This document shows, in pieces, positions 7,812-15,644 of a DNA stretch of 64,000 nucleotides (position 1 is its first letter; each line of letters begins with the position of its first letter). Source of the DNA: Methanocrinis alkalitolerans (lineage in GTDB: Archaea > Halobacteriota > Methanosarcinia > Methanotrichales > Methanotrichaceae). The notes beneath the pieces were generated by a model, which was given only the letters and a program-made list of their open reading frames with translations, searched no databases and was not told the origin of the DNA. The stretch lies in assembly GCF_029167205.1 (NCBI RefSeq), contig NZ_JARFPL010000009.1:1-64000 (forward strand), written 5' to 3'. The position numbers and the translations under genes were made by a program.

Positions 7812-8153
7812 ATGAAGAGATATCGAGCCGTAATTCATCTCGCCGAGATCGATAGGGCAAACCTCGCCCTGAACAACGTGGCCAACCTCATCTCTGACCT
7901 GGGGGAGGACGAGACGGAGGTGGAGGTCGTCGCCAACTCCGAGGGGGTGAGGGCGCTCCTCGGAGCCGGACCCTTCGCCGAGAGGATAGGAGAGCTGGCC
8001 GCGAGGGGGACGAAGTTCGTCGTATGCGCGAGGAGCCTCAGAGCCATGAGGATGGAGAGGGATGAATTCATCGAAGAGGTCGAGGTCGTCCCCAGCGGGA
8101 CCGGTGAGCTGGTGAAGAGGCAGACCGAAGGCTGGGCTTACGTCAGACCTTAG
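7812..8153 (+). CDS. DsrE-family protein
   Basis: At 113 aa it fits the small DsrE/DsrF-like fold (COG1416): an N-terminal strand (YRAVIHLAEI), a helix with LALNNVANLISDLG, the strand VEVVANSEGVRALL, and the strand TKFVVCARSL with one Cys. Related proteins act in sulfur transfer, but the single Cys here is at the position found in many members of unknown role. The ATG follows GAAGGGGAGTC. It stands alone between two convergent or divergent neighbours. Confidence 0.75.
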   Translation: MKRYRAVIHLAEIDRANLALNNVANLISDLGEDETEVEVVANSEGVRALLGAGPFAERIGELAARGTKFVVCARSLRAMRMERDEFIEEVEVVPSGTGELVKRQTEGWAYVRP

Positions 8154-8174
8154 AACGAGGACCCTTCGATCCGC

Positions 8175-9131
8175 CTATCCCCGCCGGAGGCTTTCGGAGA
8201 TCGCCTCTTGAATCGTCCCCTGGCTCTCCTCGGGGGTCCTGACGGTGTTGACTAGATAGACGGGGGCCCGGGAGAAGAGGGATACGAAGAAGCCGGACCT
8301 AAGCCTCCGCTTGTACTCGCTCTTCACCAGGAGGTGGGGGTTATAGTAGCCGTTCTCCTCCAGGATCGCCAGCGCCTCCTCCGGATCCAGCCTCCTTTTG
8401 ATCGCCTCATCCTCGGGGTCGCGCTTCAGGATGACGACCCCTGCGAGGGTGGTTAGGGGGAGGATCCGGCCTTTTCCGATGGCGAGGCGGAGGTCGACGA
8501 CCCCCCTACCCTCGTCGTCGAAGGAGGCCCGATCGATGAGCCCCGAGAACTCCTTCCAGATCTCCGAGAGCTCCGCCCTGATGTAGAAGTTCTTCTCCGA
8601 ACCGTAGGCTAGGACGTCGTCGCCGTAGATCCGAGCGAAGAACCAGTCATCGGAGACGACCCGGGTCTCGGGCCTTCTCAGGAGGCCGTAGGTGTGGGTC
8701 GTCTTTCCTGCACCCGACCCTCCCAGGAGGCATATACCCCGCCCCAGCAGGTCGAGGCAGGCTCCGTGAACGGAGTAGATTCCGTGCTGGTCCTCCAGGA
8801 CGTCCCCTGCGGCGCTGAGGGCGAGGGACTTTATCCATCCGTAGTAGCCGACGTTGACGAGGAAGGCGGTCTTGGACCTGGGATCGTAAAAGATCTCGTC
8901 GGCACCGAGATCCGGATCGCAGACGACGTAGAGCCGGGCGTGGGACCTTATGCTCGAGGAGATGAAGTAGAAGTTCTCCTCCCACCGATCTCTCACCTCC
9001 GCCGACCCGGTGAGGAGCTTGATGCAGCAGCCGTAGACGTCCGACTTCACCTCGTGGCTGATCTCCCTCGCGTACCTCTCCGCCATGGAGTCCCTCTCCT
9101 CCATCGATATGATCTTCACCGAGTATCCCAT
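8175..9131 (-). CDS. HprK-like kinase domain protein
   Basis: The 318-aa protein has a C-terminal half like the HPr kinase/phosphorylase fold: VHGACL at 121-126, a P-loop GGSGAGKTT at 137-145, and VSDDW at 159-163. The N-terminal half (1-110) has no recognised motif. Bacterial HprK phosphorylates HPr of the sugar phosphotransferase system; no HPr is seen here, so another target is likely. It lies 52 bp downstream of the acyl-CoA synthetase gene on the same strand, but has its own TATA-like element (9163-9176), which suggests separate transcription. Start ATG follows GGTGGAGAG. Confidence 0.72.
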   Translation of the reverse strand: MGYSVKIISMEERDSMAERYAREISHEVKSDVYGCCIKLLTGSAEVRDRWEENFYFISSSIRSHARLYVVCDPDLGADEIFYDPRSKTAFLVNVGYYGWIKSLALSAAGDVLEDQHGIYSVHGACLDLLGRGICLLGGSGAGKTTHTYGLLRRPETRVVSDDWFFARIYGDDVLAYGSEKNFYIRAELSEIWKEFSGLIDRASFDDEGRGVVDLRLAIGKGRILPLTTLAGVVILKRDPEDEAIKRRLDPEEALAILEENGYYNPHLLVKSEYKRRLRSGFFVSLFSRAPVYLVNTVRTPEESQGTIQEAISESLRRG

Positions 9132-9162
9132 CTCTCCACCTTAGACCCAATTCATTCTATCC

Positions 9163-9176
9163 TAAATATATACTTA
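9163..9176 (-). promoter_or_regulatory. TATA-like element for the HprK-like gene
   Basis: AAGTATATATTTAG on the minus strand lies 32-45 nt before the ATG, so the leader is only about 10 nt. Confidence 0.5.
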
Positions 9177-9183
9177 TGGTCTG

Positions 9184-10863
9184 TCATTCGCCGACGGATT
9201 CGTCCTTCTCCCTGATCTCGACCCTCCTTATCTTGCCGCTGATGGTCTTGGGGAGGGCATCGACGAACTCGATGATCCGCGGGTACTTGTAGGGGGCTGT
9301 CACCTTCTTGACGTGGTTCTGCAGTTCGATCTTTAGGTCGTCGGAAGGCTTATTGTCAGATGTGAGGACGACCGTCGCCTTCACCACCTGCCCCCTCAGG
9401 GGGTCGGCGACCCCCGTGACGGCGCACTCCATCACCGCCGGATGGGAGATGAGGGCGTTCTCCACCTCGAAGGGGCCAACCCGGTAGCCGGAGCTCTTGA
9501 TCATGTCGTCGGTCCTCCCGATGAACCAGAGGTATCCGTCCTCGTCCATCCAGGCGGTGTCCCCGGTGTGGTAGTAGTCGTCATGCCACGTATTTCTCAT
9601 CCTCTCGGGGTCGAGGTGGTAGTCTATGAAGAGGCCTGGAGGCTTTCCCCCGTCGGTTCTGATGACGATCTCCCCCTCGTCGCCGACGTCGCAGATCCGG
9701 TCGTCTCTGTCGACCAGGACGACGTCGTAGCCGGGCGACGGCTTTCCCATGGAGCCGGGCCTCGGGTCCATCCAGGAGAAGTTGGCTACCGCCACCACCG
9801 TCTCCGTCTGGCCGTAACCCTCCATCAGTCGAAGGCCCGTCGCCTCGAAGAACATGTTGTAGACGGTGGGGTTGAGGGGCTCTCCGGCGGTGACGGCGTA
9901 CTTGAGCCGAGAGAAGTCGTACTTGGTCATATCCCCCTTGATCATGAACCGATAGATCGTCGGCGGGGCGCAGAAGGTGGTGACGCCGAACTTCGTCGCC
10001 ATCTCCATCATACTTCCGGCGTCGAACCGGTCGTAGTCGTAGGCGAAGACCGCGGAGCCCGCGATCCACTGGCCGTAGATCTGCCCCCAGACGCATTTCG
10101 CCCAGCCGGTGTCGGCGACGGTGTAGTGGAGGCCGTCCTCGACGACGTTCTGCCAGAACTGCGCCGTCAGGATGTGGCCCAGGGGGTAGGTGTGGTCGTG
10201 CTTCACCATCTTGGGGCTTCCGGTCGTCCCGGAGGTGAAGTAGGCGAGGAGGATGTCGGAGTTCTCCGTCGCCCCGGCGCCGACGGGCCTCTCGAAGACG
10301 GGCGAGGAGCTCTCGATCTCCTCCCTGAAGTTCAGCCACCCTTCCCTTTCCCCCTCCCCGGCGAAGGCCCTGACGGGGACCTCTCCAACGATCTTTCTGC
10401 AGGCTGCGTCGATCTCGTCGGGGACGCCGTCCTCCTCGATGGAGACGATCATCTTCAATTTTGCCTTATCTATCCGGTATGCGATATCCTTGGCCCTGAG
10501 CATATGGGTCGCCGGGATCGCCACGGCGCCGATCTTGTGGAGTCCCACCATAGCTATCCAGAAGTCGTACCTCCCTTTGAGGGTGAGCATCACGGCGTCC
10601 CCCTTTCCTACGCCGTGACCTGCAAAGAAGTTGGCAGCCCTGTTGCTCTTCTCCAAAAGATCCCCGAAGGTGATGACCAATTCGTCCCCCCGATCGTTGC
10701 ACCAGACAAGAGCCCTCTTCTCCGGATCTTCTTGCGCGTAGACGTCCACGACGTCGAAGGCGAAGTTGAAGCTCTCAGGGACGATTATCTTCAAATTCTT
10801 TTTAAAATCTTCATAAGACTCAAAAACGGTTCCCGATACGAACCTCGACGATAGTGACGACAT
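9184..10863 (-). CDS. AMP-forming acyl-CoA synthetase (acetyl/medium-chain type)
   Basis: This 559-aa enzyme of the ANL superfamily should activate a carboxylic acid with ATP and CoA to acyl-CoA, AMP and PPi. Signature motifs: YFTSGTTGSPKM at about 208-219, EGYGQTE, YHTGDTAWMDEDGY, the hinge GRTDDMIKSSGYRVGPFEVE, and the catalytic-lysine region PKTISGKIRR near the C-terminus. Length and the VADTGW...WGQIYG motif suit the medium-chain or branched-chain group rather than classical 650-aa AcsA, so acetate need not be the substrate. ATG at 10863 is preferred because AGGAAGG precedes it and the upstream 41 codons look non-coding. A TATA-like element lies at 10953-10962. Confidence 0.88.
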   Translation of the reverse strand: MSSLSSRFVSGTVFESYEDFKKNLKIIVPESFNFAFDVVDVYAQEDPEKRALVWCNDRGDELVITFGDLLEKSNRAANFFAGHGVGKGDAVMLTLKGRYDFWIAMVGLHKIGAVAIPATHMLRAKDIAYRIDKAKLKMIVSIEEDGVPDEIDAACRKIVGEVPVRAFAGEGEREGWLNFREEIESSSPVFERPVGAGATENSDILLAYFTSGTTGSPKMVKHDHTYPLGHILTAQFWQNVVEDGLHYTVADTGWAKCVWGQIYGQWIAGSAVFAYDYDRFDAGSMMEMATKFGVTTFCAPPTIYRFMIKGDMTKYDFSRLKYAVTAGEPLNPTVYNMFFEATGLRLMEGYGQTETVVAVANFSWMDPRPGSMGKPSPGYDVVLVDRDDRICDVGDEGEIVIRTDGGKPPGLFIDYHLDPERMRNTWHDDYYHTGDTAWMDEDGYLWFIGRTDDMIKSSGYRVGPFEVENALISHPAVMECAVTGVADPLRGQVVKATVVLTSDNKPSDDLKIELQNHVKKVTAPYKYPRIIEFVDALPKTISGKIRRVEIREKDESVGE

Positions 10864-10952
10864 ATCGAACCTTCCTGGCGCGGGAGCCTCCGCGATAACA
10901 GGCGGATGGTGCGGCATCCGGCCCCGCTTCGCCTCCCGATTAGAAGGGGCTT

Positions 10953-10962
10953 TGATATAAAT
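10953..10962 (-). promoter_or_regulatory. TATA-like element for the acyl-CoA synthetase gene
   Basis: ATTTATATCA on the minus strand lies about 90 nt upstream of the chosen ATG, giving a leader of roughly 65 nt. Confidence 0.4.
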
Positions 10963-11034
10963 GATTAATCCTGTATGTGATGCCATATCTCATCACCAAC
11001 ATCTATTTAGACGGCTGAGCCGATCCCTTCGGTC

Positions 11035-11715
11035 GTGCTCCTCGGCGTCCTCTTCTCCGGCGGTAAGGACTCGGTCTACGCATGCAGAAGGGCGATGGAG
11101 ACCGACTCCGTCTCCTGCCTGATAACCGTCGTATCCCAGAACCCCGATAGCTACATGTTCCACACCCCCAACGTCGTCTGGGCGAAGCTCATCGCAGAGG
11201 CGGTCGGCATCCCCCAGCTCACCTGGCCGACGGCAGGAAGAGAAGAGGAGGAGCTCTCCGACCTCTCCGACGCCATCGCCGCCGCCGTCGATGGATACGG
11301 GATCGAGGGGGTGGTGACGGGGGCGATAGAGTCGGTCTACCAGGCGGCGCGGGTCCAGAGGATATGCAGAGAGCTGGACCTCTGGTGCTATAACCCCCTC
11401 TGGCAGATCGACCAGCTGGAGTACCTCCGCCTCCTCGTCTCGGAGGGGTTTGAGGTGATCATCACCGGGGTCTTCGCCTACCCCCTGGACGAATCCTTCG
11501 TCGGCGCCAGGATCGACCTCGACTTGATCGGAGAGCTCGAAGCCCTCCGGGACCGGTACGCCATCAACCCTTCGGGAGAGGGGGGCGAGATCGAGACCTT
11601 CGTCCTCGACGGTCCCATCTTTAAAAAGAGGATCGAGATTTTGCGGGCAGAGAAGACCTACGAGAACTACCGGGGCCGATTCTCCATCGGGGAGGCGAGG
11701 CTGGTGGAAAAATGA
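11035..11715 (+). CDS. dph6: Diphthine-ammonia ligase family (DUF71, Dph6)
   Basis: The protein (226 aa) has the PP-loop SGGKDS at residues 8-13 and the DUF71 motif VVTGAIESVYQAARVQRIC, followed by LWQIDQLEYLRLLVSEGFEVIITGV. Dph6 uses ATP and ammonium to amidate diphthine on elongation factor 2, the last step of diphthamide synthesis; archaeal members have this length. Start is GTG. The stop overlaps the next gene by 4 bp (ATGA), so the two are translationally coupled. The partner is a class I glutamine amidotransferase, which could provide the ammonia; that link is inferred. Confidence 0.85.
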   Translation: MLLGVLFSGGKDSVYACRRAMETDSVSCLITVVSQNPDSYMFHTPNVVWAKLIAEAVGIPQLTWPTAGREEEELSDLSDAIAAAVDGYGIEGVVTGAIESVYQAARVQRICRELDLWCYNPLWQIDQLEYLRLLVSEGFEVIITGVFAYPLDESFVGARIDLDLIGELEALRDRYAINPSGEGGEIETFVLDGPIFKKRIEILRAEKTYENYRGRFSIGEARLVEK

Positions 11716-12263
11716 TCCTCGTCGTCGACCTCTGCTTCAAGCCCCTCTCGCTATCGAAGTATGAGTTCGTTGATCCCATCGCGGGAATCGCGAAGCGGAA
11801 GGGATCCGAATACGAAGTCGTCCACTTTTCCGAGCTGACCGAAAACGGGATCGAAAGGGCGGACCGGATCATCCTCTGCGGCACCGCCCTGAAGGACGGC
11901 CTCTACGCCCGGAGGATCGACCTATTCTCCTGGATCAGAGATCTCGATAAGCCCATCCTCGGGATCTGCGCCGGGATGCAGGTTTTGGCCGCCGTCTTCG
12001 GAGGCGGGATCGTCCCCCAGCCGAAGATCGGCCTCGACGGCATCGATATCGTGAAGGAGACCGACCTCCTCGGCCCCCCCCGGAGGATCGAGGGCTACCA
12101 CCTCCATAACTTCGGGGTCACCCTCCCGCCCGGCTTCGACCTGGTGGCGGGGCGGCCCGGAGAGGTGGAGGCCTTCAAAGACGCCGAAAGGCCCGTCTAC
12201 GGGATCATATTCCACCCCGAGGTGAGGAACCGGTGGATTGTGGAGAAATTTGATGCTCTATAA
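11712..12263 (+). CDS. Class I glutamine amidotransferase
   Basis: The 183-aa protein is a stand-alone GATase I domain. The nucleophile elbow is GICAGMQ with Cys86, and the rest of the triad is FHPEVRN with His168 and Glu170. It should release ammonia from glutamine for a partner enzyme. It resembles the GuaA glutaminase subunit in layout, but the N-terminal sequence (ILVVDLCFKPLSLSKYEF) is unlike that of archaeal GuaA subunits. It overlaps dph6 by 4 bp, so the Dph6-type ligase is the natural candidate partner. Confidence 0.83.
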   Translation: MILVVDLCFKPLSLSKYEFVDPIAGIAKRKGSEYEVVHFSELTENGIERADRIILCGTALKDGLYARRIDLFSWIRDLDKPILGICAGMQVLAAVFGGGIVPQPKIGLDGIDIVKETDLLGPPRRIEGYHLHNFGVTLPPGFDLVAGRPGEVEAFKDAERPVYGIIFHPEVRNRWIVEKFDAL

Positions 12264-12333
12264 ATGAATAGACTTGGCAGGGCCACCGGGGTGAAACTGA
12301 ACGCCTCGGATACGATCGTCTCAAGGAGCCGTC

Positions 12334-12618
12334 TCAGAGATCATCGCCGTCATCGAAGAGGCCACTTCCCTCAGCGGCCGGATCTTCCGCGATGCCGCAG
12401 ATCAGGGCAGTTTCCCCCCTCTTAAGGAGGCAGACCCGATCCCCGACCTCGGCGATATCCCGGTGGTTGTGGGTGACGATGATGCTCGAGACCTGCTGCT
12501 CATGAATAAGCCTTCCCAGCTCCTTGCTCATAATAGGCCGCTTCTTCAGGTCCAGGGCCGAGAGGGGCTCGTACCTGAGTAGGAGGTAATATCTCTCATC
12601 AATCTCTGCATTCGTCAT
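12334..12618 (-). pseudogene. Truncated ABC-transporter ATPase, C-terminal fragment
   Basis: About 94 codons show the second half of an ABC ATPase: a degraded Walker B (LLLRYEPLSALD where LLLDEPLSALD is expected), the H-loop IVTHNHRD and VCLLKRGE. Walker A, the Q-loop and the signature are absent, so it cannot bind ATP normally. It lies 65 bp downstream of a complete ATPase gene of the same type and strand and resembles that gene's C-terminal part, so it is probably the relic of a second, paralogous gene. Confidence 0.72.
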
Positions 12619-12683
12619 CCTCCAGTTCGGTTGCTACGATGAAACGAATAACGTCGAGACTCATACTGAAGGATTAGGTTTGA

Positions 12684-13412
12684 TCATTTCATGAGGGAGC
12701 CTCTATCCTCTCCATCTATTTCAGCATGGATCGAAGCCCAACTCATAACACCCTCCGCTCTGCCCGCCATCGCAATCTTTCCCCGCTCCATGAGGCATGC
12801 CCTGTCCCCGATGCACGCCACGTCCCTGAGATCATGAGTGACCATGATGCTTGGAACGCCGTAGGAAAGGAGCTTTTCTCGAAGGTCTTTTCTCATTTCG
12901 GCCTGTTTTCTGATGTCGAGGGAAGATAGCGGTTCATCCAGCAGGAGGATATCTGGCTCGATTATCAGCGCCCTCGCCAGGGCTACACGCTGCTTTTGGC
13001 CACCAGAGATCTTCATGGCTCGGGCGTTCCTGATCTCCCAGAGGCCGGTATCTGTAAGGTGGTCCCTCACCAGGAGTTCGATCTCTCTTCTCGATAAATT
13101 ACGGGTCCGCAGGCCAAAGGCAACGTTCTCGTAGACGCTCATGTGGGGGAAGAGCGCATAGCTTTGAAAGACATACCCGATCCTCCTTCTCTCCGGGGCG
13201 ATATCTATTTCGATGCTTGAATCAAAGAGCGGTCTTCCGTCTAACGCTATCGTTCCTTCATCGGGTTCGATGAGGCCGGCTATCATGTTCAGCAGGGTGG
13301 TCTTTCCGCAGCCGTTCTCTCCCACCAGCATGAGTATTTCCCCCCTGGAAATCTTGATATTCAATTCAAGATCGAAATCCCTCAGCTTTTTCTTGACATC
13401 AATTTCTAACAT
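12684..13412 (-). CDS. ABC transporter ATPase, ModC/CysA/WtpC-like, orphan
   Basis: The 242-aa ATPase is complete: Walker A GENGCGKTT at 31-39, Q-loop FQSYALFPHMSVYENVAFGL at 82-101, signature ISGGQKQRVALARAL, Walker B ILLLDEPLSSLD and H-loop VTHD. The Q-loop and signature suit ATPases of molybdate/tungstate, sulfate or polyamine importers rather than SsuB/TauB. The C-terminal regulatory domain of full-length ModC is missing, as in many archaeal WtpC-like forms. No permease or binding protein is next to it, so its partners must be elsewhere. The 5' side is a 590-bp AT-rich spacer. Confidence 0.85.
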   Translation of the reverse strand: MLEIDVKKKLRDFDLELNIKISRGEILMLVGENGCGKTTLLNMIAGLIEPDEGTIALDGRPLFDSSIEIDIAPERRRIGYVFQSYALFPHMSVYENVAFGLRTRNLSRREIELLVRDHLTDTGLWEIRNARAMKISGGQKQRVALARALIIEPDILLLDEPLSSLDIRKQAEMRKDLREKLLSYGVPSIMVTHDLRDVACIGDRACLMERGKIAMAGRAEGVMSWASIHAEIDGEDRGSLMK

Positions 13413-14003
13413 TTTTATACATCCGGTGGCACTATCTAGAAATCGAGTGATATTCAGCTTTCGGGAACAAAATGCCGTTTTACTTTATCTCCATATCTCT
13501 AAAGTTTTCGCGAGAATTGGGTGAAATCTAAATTATCGCACAATATAGTTAATCAATAAAACAATAAAATTTACTAAATTAATTTAGAATCGTATGGCTT
13601 AGGCTAATCAATTGATATTGTTGCAGATTTTTATATTAAAAATCTATTATCCTGTATCAAGGAAAGGAATGAACATTAAGGGCTTGACGCTAAATAATTT
13701 ACTCTACTTCTCTACTTTACAAGTTTTGACTTCAGCATATGTTTTCTAAATTATATGCAGGATATGTGCTACTTTCATCTGGATATGTGCACCACATTTG
13801 ACTTCGCAGAACTTCCGTAGAGGATTTCGAAAAACCCACCAAAATTGCAAAATTTGGGCCACCCCTATTTAGAGAGTATTTAAATGAGGGCGCTTAGCCA
13901 GAGGTTAATCGAAATCCTCCGTATTATGTGATGCGCAGGGGTAGTTTATAAACTGGGCTCGGCCGAGGGAAAACTTGTAAAGTAGAGTTATTTGACGAAT
14001 ATC
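13413..14003. other. Gene-free AT-rich spacer
   Basis: No open frame of note is seen on either strand. The stretch is far more AT-rich than the flanking genes. Its right half is the 278-bp segment bounded by an 18-bp inverted repeat, described separately. Two copies of GGATATGTGC lie at about 13763 and 13782. Confidence 0.6.
13710..13987. repeat. 278-bp segment bounded by a perfect 18-bp inverted repeat
   Basis: CTCTACTTTACAAGTTTT at 13710-13727 is repeated as its exact reverse complement at 13970-13987. Outside the right arm lies TTATTT; its complement AAATAA lies outside the left arm after a 12-bp gap filled by a partial duplication (TTTACTCTACTT). The inside is not symmetrical and does not code. 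No target duplication is seen. It may be a miniature mobile element or an IS relic; it ends 16 bp beyond the stop of the next gene. Confidence 0.6.
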
Positions 14004-14825
14004 CTAAAGCCTTCTATGCTTCCGGTCCTCGGACCGGCTCCCGAAGGCGTAGTACCGGCTCTGGTCGATGAGCTCCGCCAGCGCCTCCTCGGAGGTCCCC
14101 TCGCCGCCCCGGCCGACGGGAGAGAGGATCTGGGCGATCTCCTCCAGGGTCGGGGTCTCCGCCTCGCACTGGGATATGATCCGGGATATGAGGCCGATGA
14201 GGGGGTCGACGGAGGGGCCTGAGGTGAGGAGGAGAAGGAGGACGTCCCCGTGGGTGAAGTGGTAGTCCTTCGCCATCTTCGATAGGGTGAGGAGGGCGGA
14301 GATGGAGATGCCCCGGACGAGCCCCGCCTCGTCCCCCTGGGCGATCGCCCCCTCGACCCGAAGGATCTCAGAATCGAAGGCGACGAGGAGACCCAGGGCG
14401 GTCATCCTTCCCTCTGGGTCCGACGATCCTTCGCCCTTCTCCGCTGCCACCTCACCCTCCTCCGTCTCTGGAGGGGCGGAGGAGATGGAAACGTTGCTCT
14501 CGATCCTCTCGACGATGGGTCCCAGGTCAGCCTCCTCCCCCTCGCCGACGACTTCCAGGAGGAAGCTGACCCCCGAAGGGGAGGCCCAGCCCCCGCCCTC
14601 CGGGAACCTCAGCTCAAATCCGAGGGACGCCCCCAGGCTGACGACGATGTCTTCGAGGGCGAGGCGGTATTCGTGCCCCTGCCCCTTCAGGGCCGAGGCT
14701 AGAAGCTCCCCGATGGCGTCGGGGTCTTTCGCCGACTGGAGGAGAAAGGCTCGAAGCCTCTCTCTTGGCTCATCCCCGGAGAGGTCGCCTGTCAGGGCGA
14801 GGATCTGGTCGAGATCGATATTCAT
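14004..14825 (-). CDS. Conserved-looking hypothetical protein
   Basis: A 273-aa acidic, mostly helical protein with no signal peptide or membrane segment. An Ala/Glu/Gly-rich linker (about 115-140) divides an N-terminal alpha/beta part, which includes a beta stretch GVSFLLEVVGEGEEADLG, from a C-terminal helical part (MAKDYHFTHGDVLLLLLTSG). I do not recognise a family. Codon use matches the neighbours and the frame is clean, so it is probably a real gene. It is divergent from rnhB. Confidence 0.6.
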   Translation of the reverse strand: MNIDLDQILALTGDLSGDEPRERLRAFLLQSAKDPDAIGELLASALKGQGHEYRLALEDIVVSLGASLGFELRFPEGGGWASPSGVSFLLEVVGEGEEADLGPIVERIESNVSISSAPPETEEGEVAAEKGEGSSDPEGRMTALGLLVAFDSEILRVEGAIAQGDEAGLVRGISISALLTLSKMAKDYHFTHGDVLLLLLTSGPSVDPLIGLISRIISQCEAETPTLEEIAQILSPVGRGGEGTSEEALAELIDQSRYYAFGSRSEDRKHRRL

Positions 14826-14975
14826 CGGTGGAGGTTTATCGAGGCCGGTTTAGATATAGCTATCTCAAGGAACTGGCGGAGGATGATCCCGGGACTTGGA
14901 GATCTATTTGGGATCCCGGTTCATCTCTACCGTCATTTTTCGATCGATTCAAATAGGCCGAGCCCCCAACGGTGA

Positions 14976-15611
14976 ATGATGCGACTTTTGGGCGCCGATG
15001 AGGCGGGGAAGGGTCCGGTGATCGGCTCGATGTTCGTAGTCGGCGTCGTCGTCGACGAGGAGAGGCTCTTCGATCTGGCAGCGCTGGGGGTGAAGGACTC
15101 AAAGCTCCTCGCCCCATCGAGGAGGGAACAGCTCGCCGCGAGTATCGAGAAGATCGCCCGGGACCGGTACGTCCTGGAGGTGAGGCCGGAGGTGATCGAC
15201 GAGCTCCGCCAGCTCATGACGATGAACGAGATCATGGTAAAGAGCTTCTCAAAAGTGCTGGAGAAGCTCTCGGCGGACAGGGCGATCCTGGACGCCGCCG
15301 ACGTCGACCCGGAACGATTCGCCAGAAGGGTGAAGGAGGGGAGCAGAACCGGGATGGAGGTCGTCGCCGAGCACCGGGCAGATAAAAACCACACCGTAGT
15401 GGCCGCAGCCTCGATCCTCGCCAAGGTGAATAGGGACAGGTCGGTGAGGGAGATCGAGGCGGCCGTCGGAAAGGTGATCGGGAGCGGCTACCCATCAGAC
15501 CCGGCCACCATCCGTTTCCTGGAAGAATGGGCGAAAGAGCACGGCGACCTTCCGCCCTTCACAAGAAAGAGCTGGAAGACGGCGGAGAGGATAAAAGCTA
15601 GATTTATATAG
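14976..15611 (+). CDS. rnhB: Ribonuclease HII
   Basis: The 211-aa enzyme cuts the RNA strand of RNA-DNA hybrids and single ribonucleotides in DNA. The archaeal RNase HII motifs are all present: GADEAGKGPVIG with Asp8 and Glu9, GVKDSKLL, and ADKNHTVVAAASILAKVNRD with the later acidic ligands. Length fits the family. ATG at 14976 begins MMRLLGADEAG; a second Met directly follows. The aminotransferase gene starts 33 bp downstream in the same direction. Confidence 0.95.
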   Translation: MMRLLGADEAGKGPVIGSMFVVGVVVDEERLFDLAALGVKDSKLLAPSRREQLAASIEKIARDRYVLEVRPEVIDELRQLMTMNEIMVKSFSKVLEKLSADRAILDAADVDPERFARRVKEGSRTGMEVVAEHRADKNHTVVAAASILAKVNRDRSVREIEAAVGKVIGSGYPSDPATIRFLEEWAKEHGDLPPFTRKSWKTAERIKARFI

Positions 15612-15644
15612 ACTTCCCGGTGTTGTTGGGTTGAGGGATAATAT

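Noticed and set aside
9442..10854. 470-codon plus-strand frame opposite the acyl-CoA synthetase
   Set aside because: Antisense shadow of a clearly identified enzyme, with a composition typical of reversed GC-rich codons.
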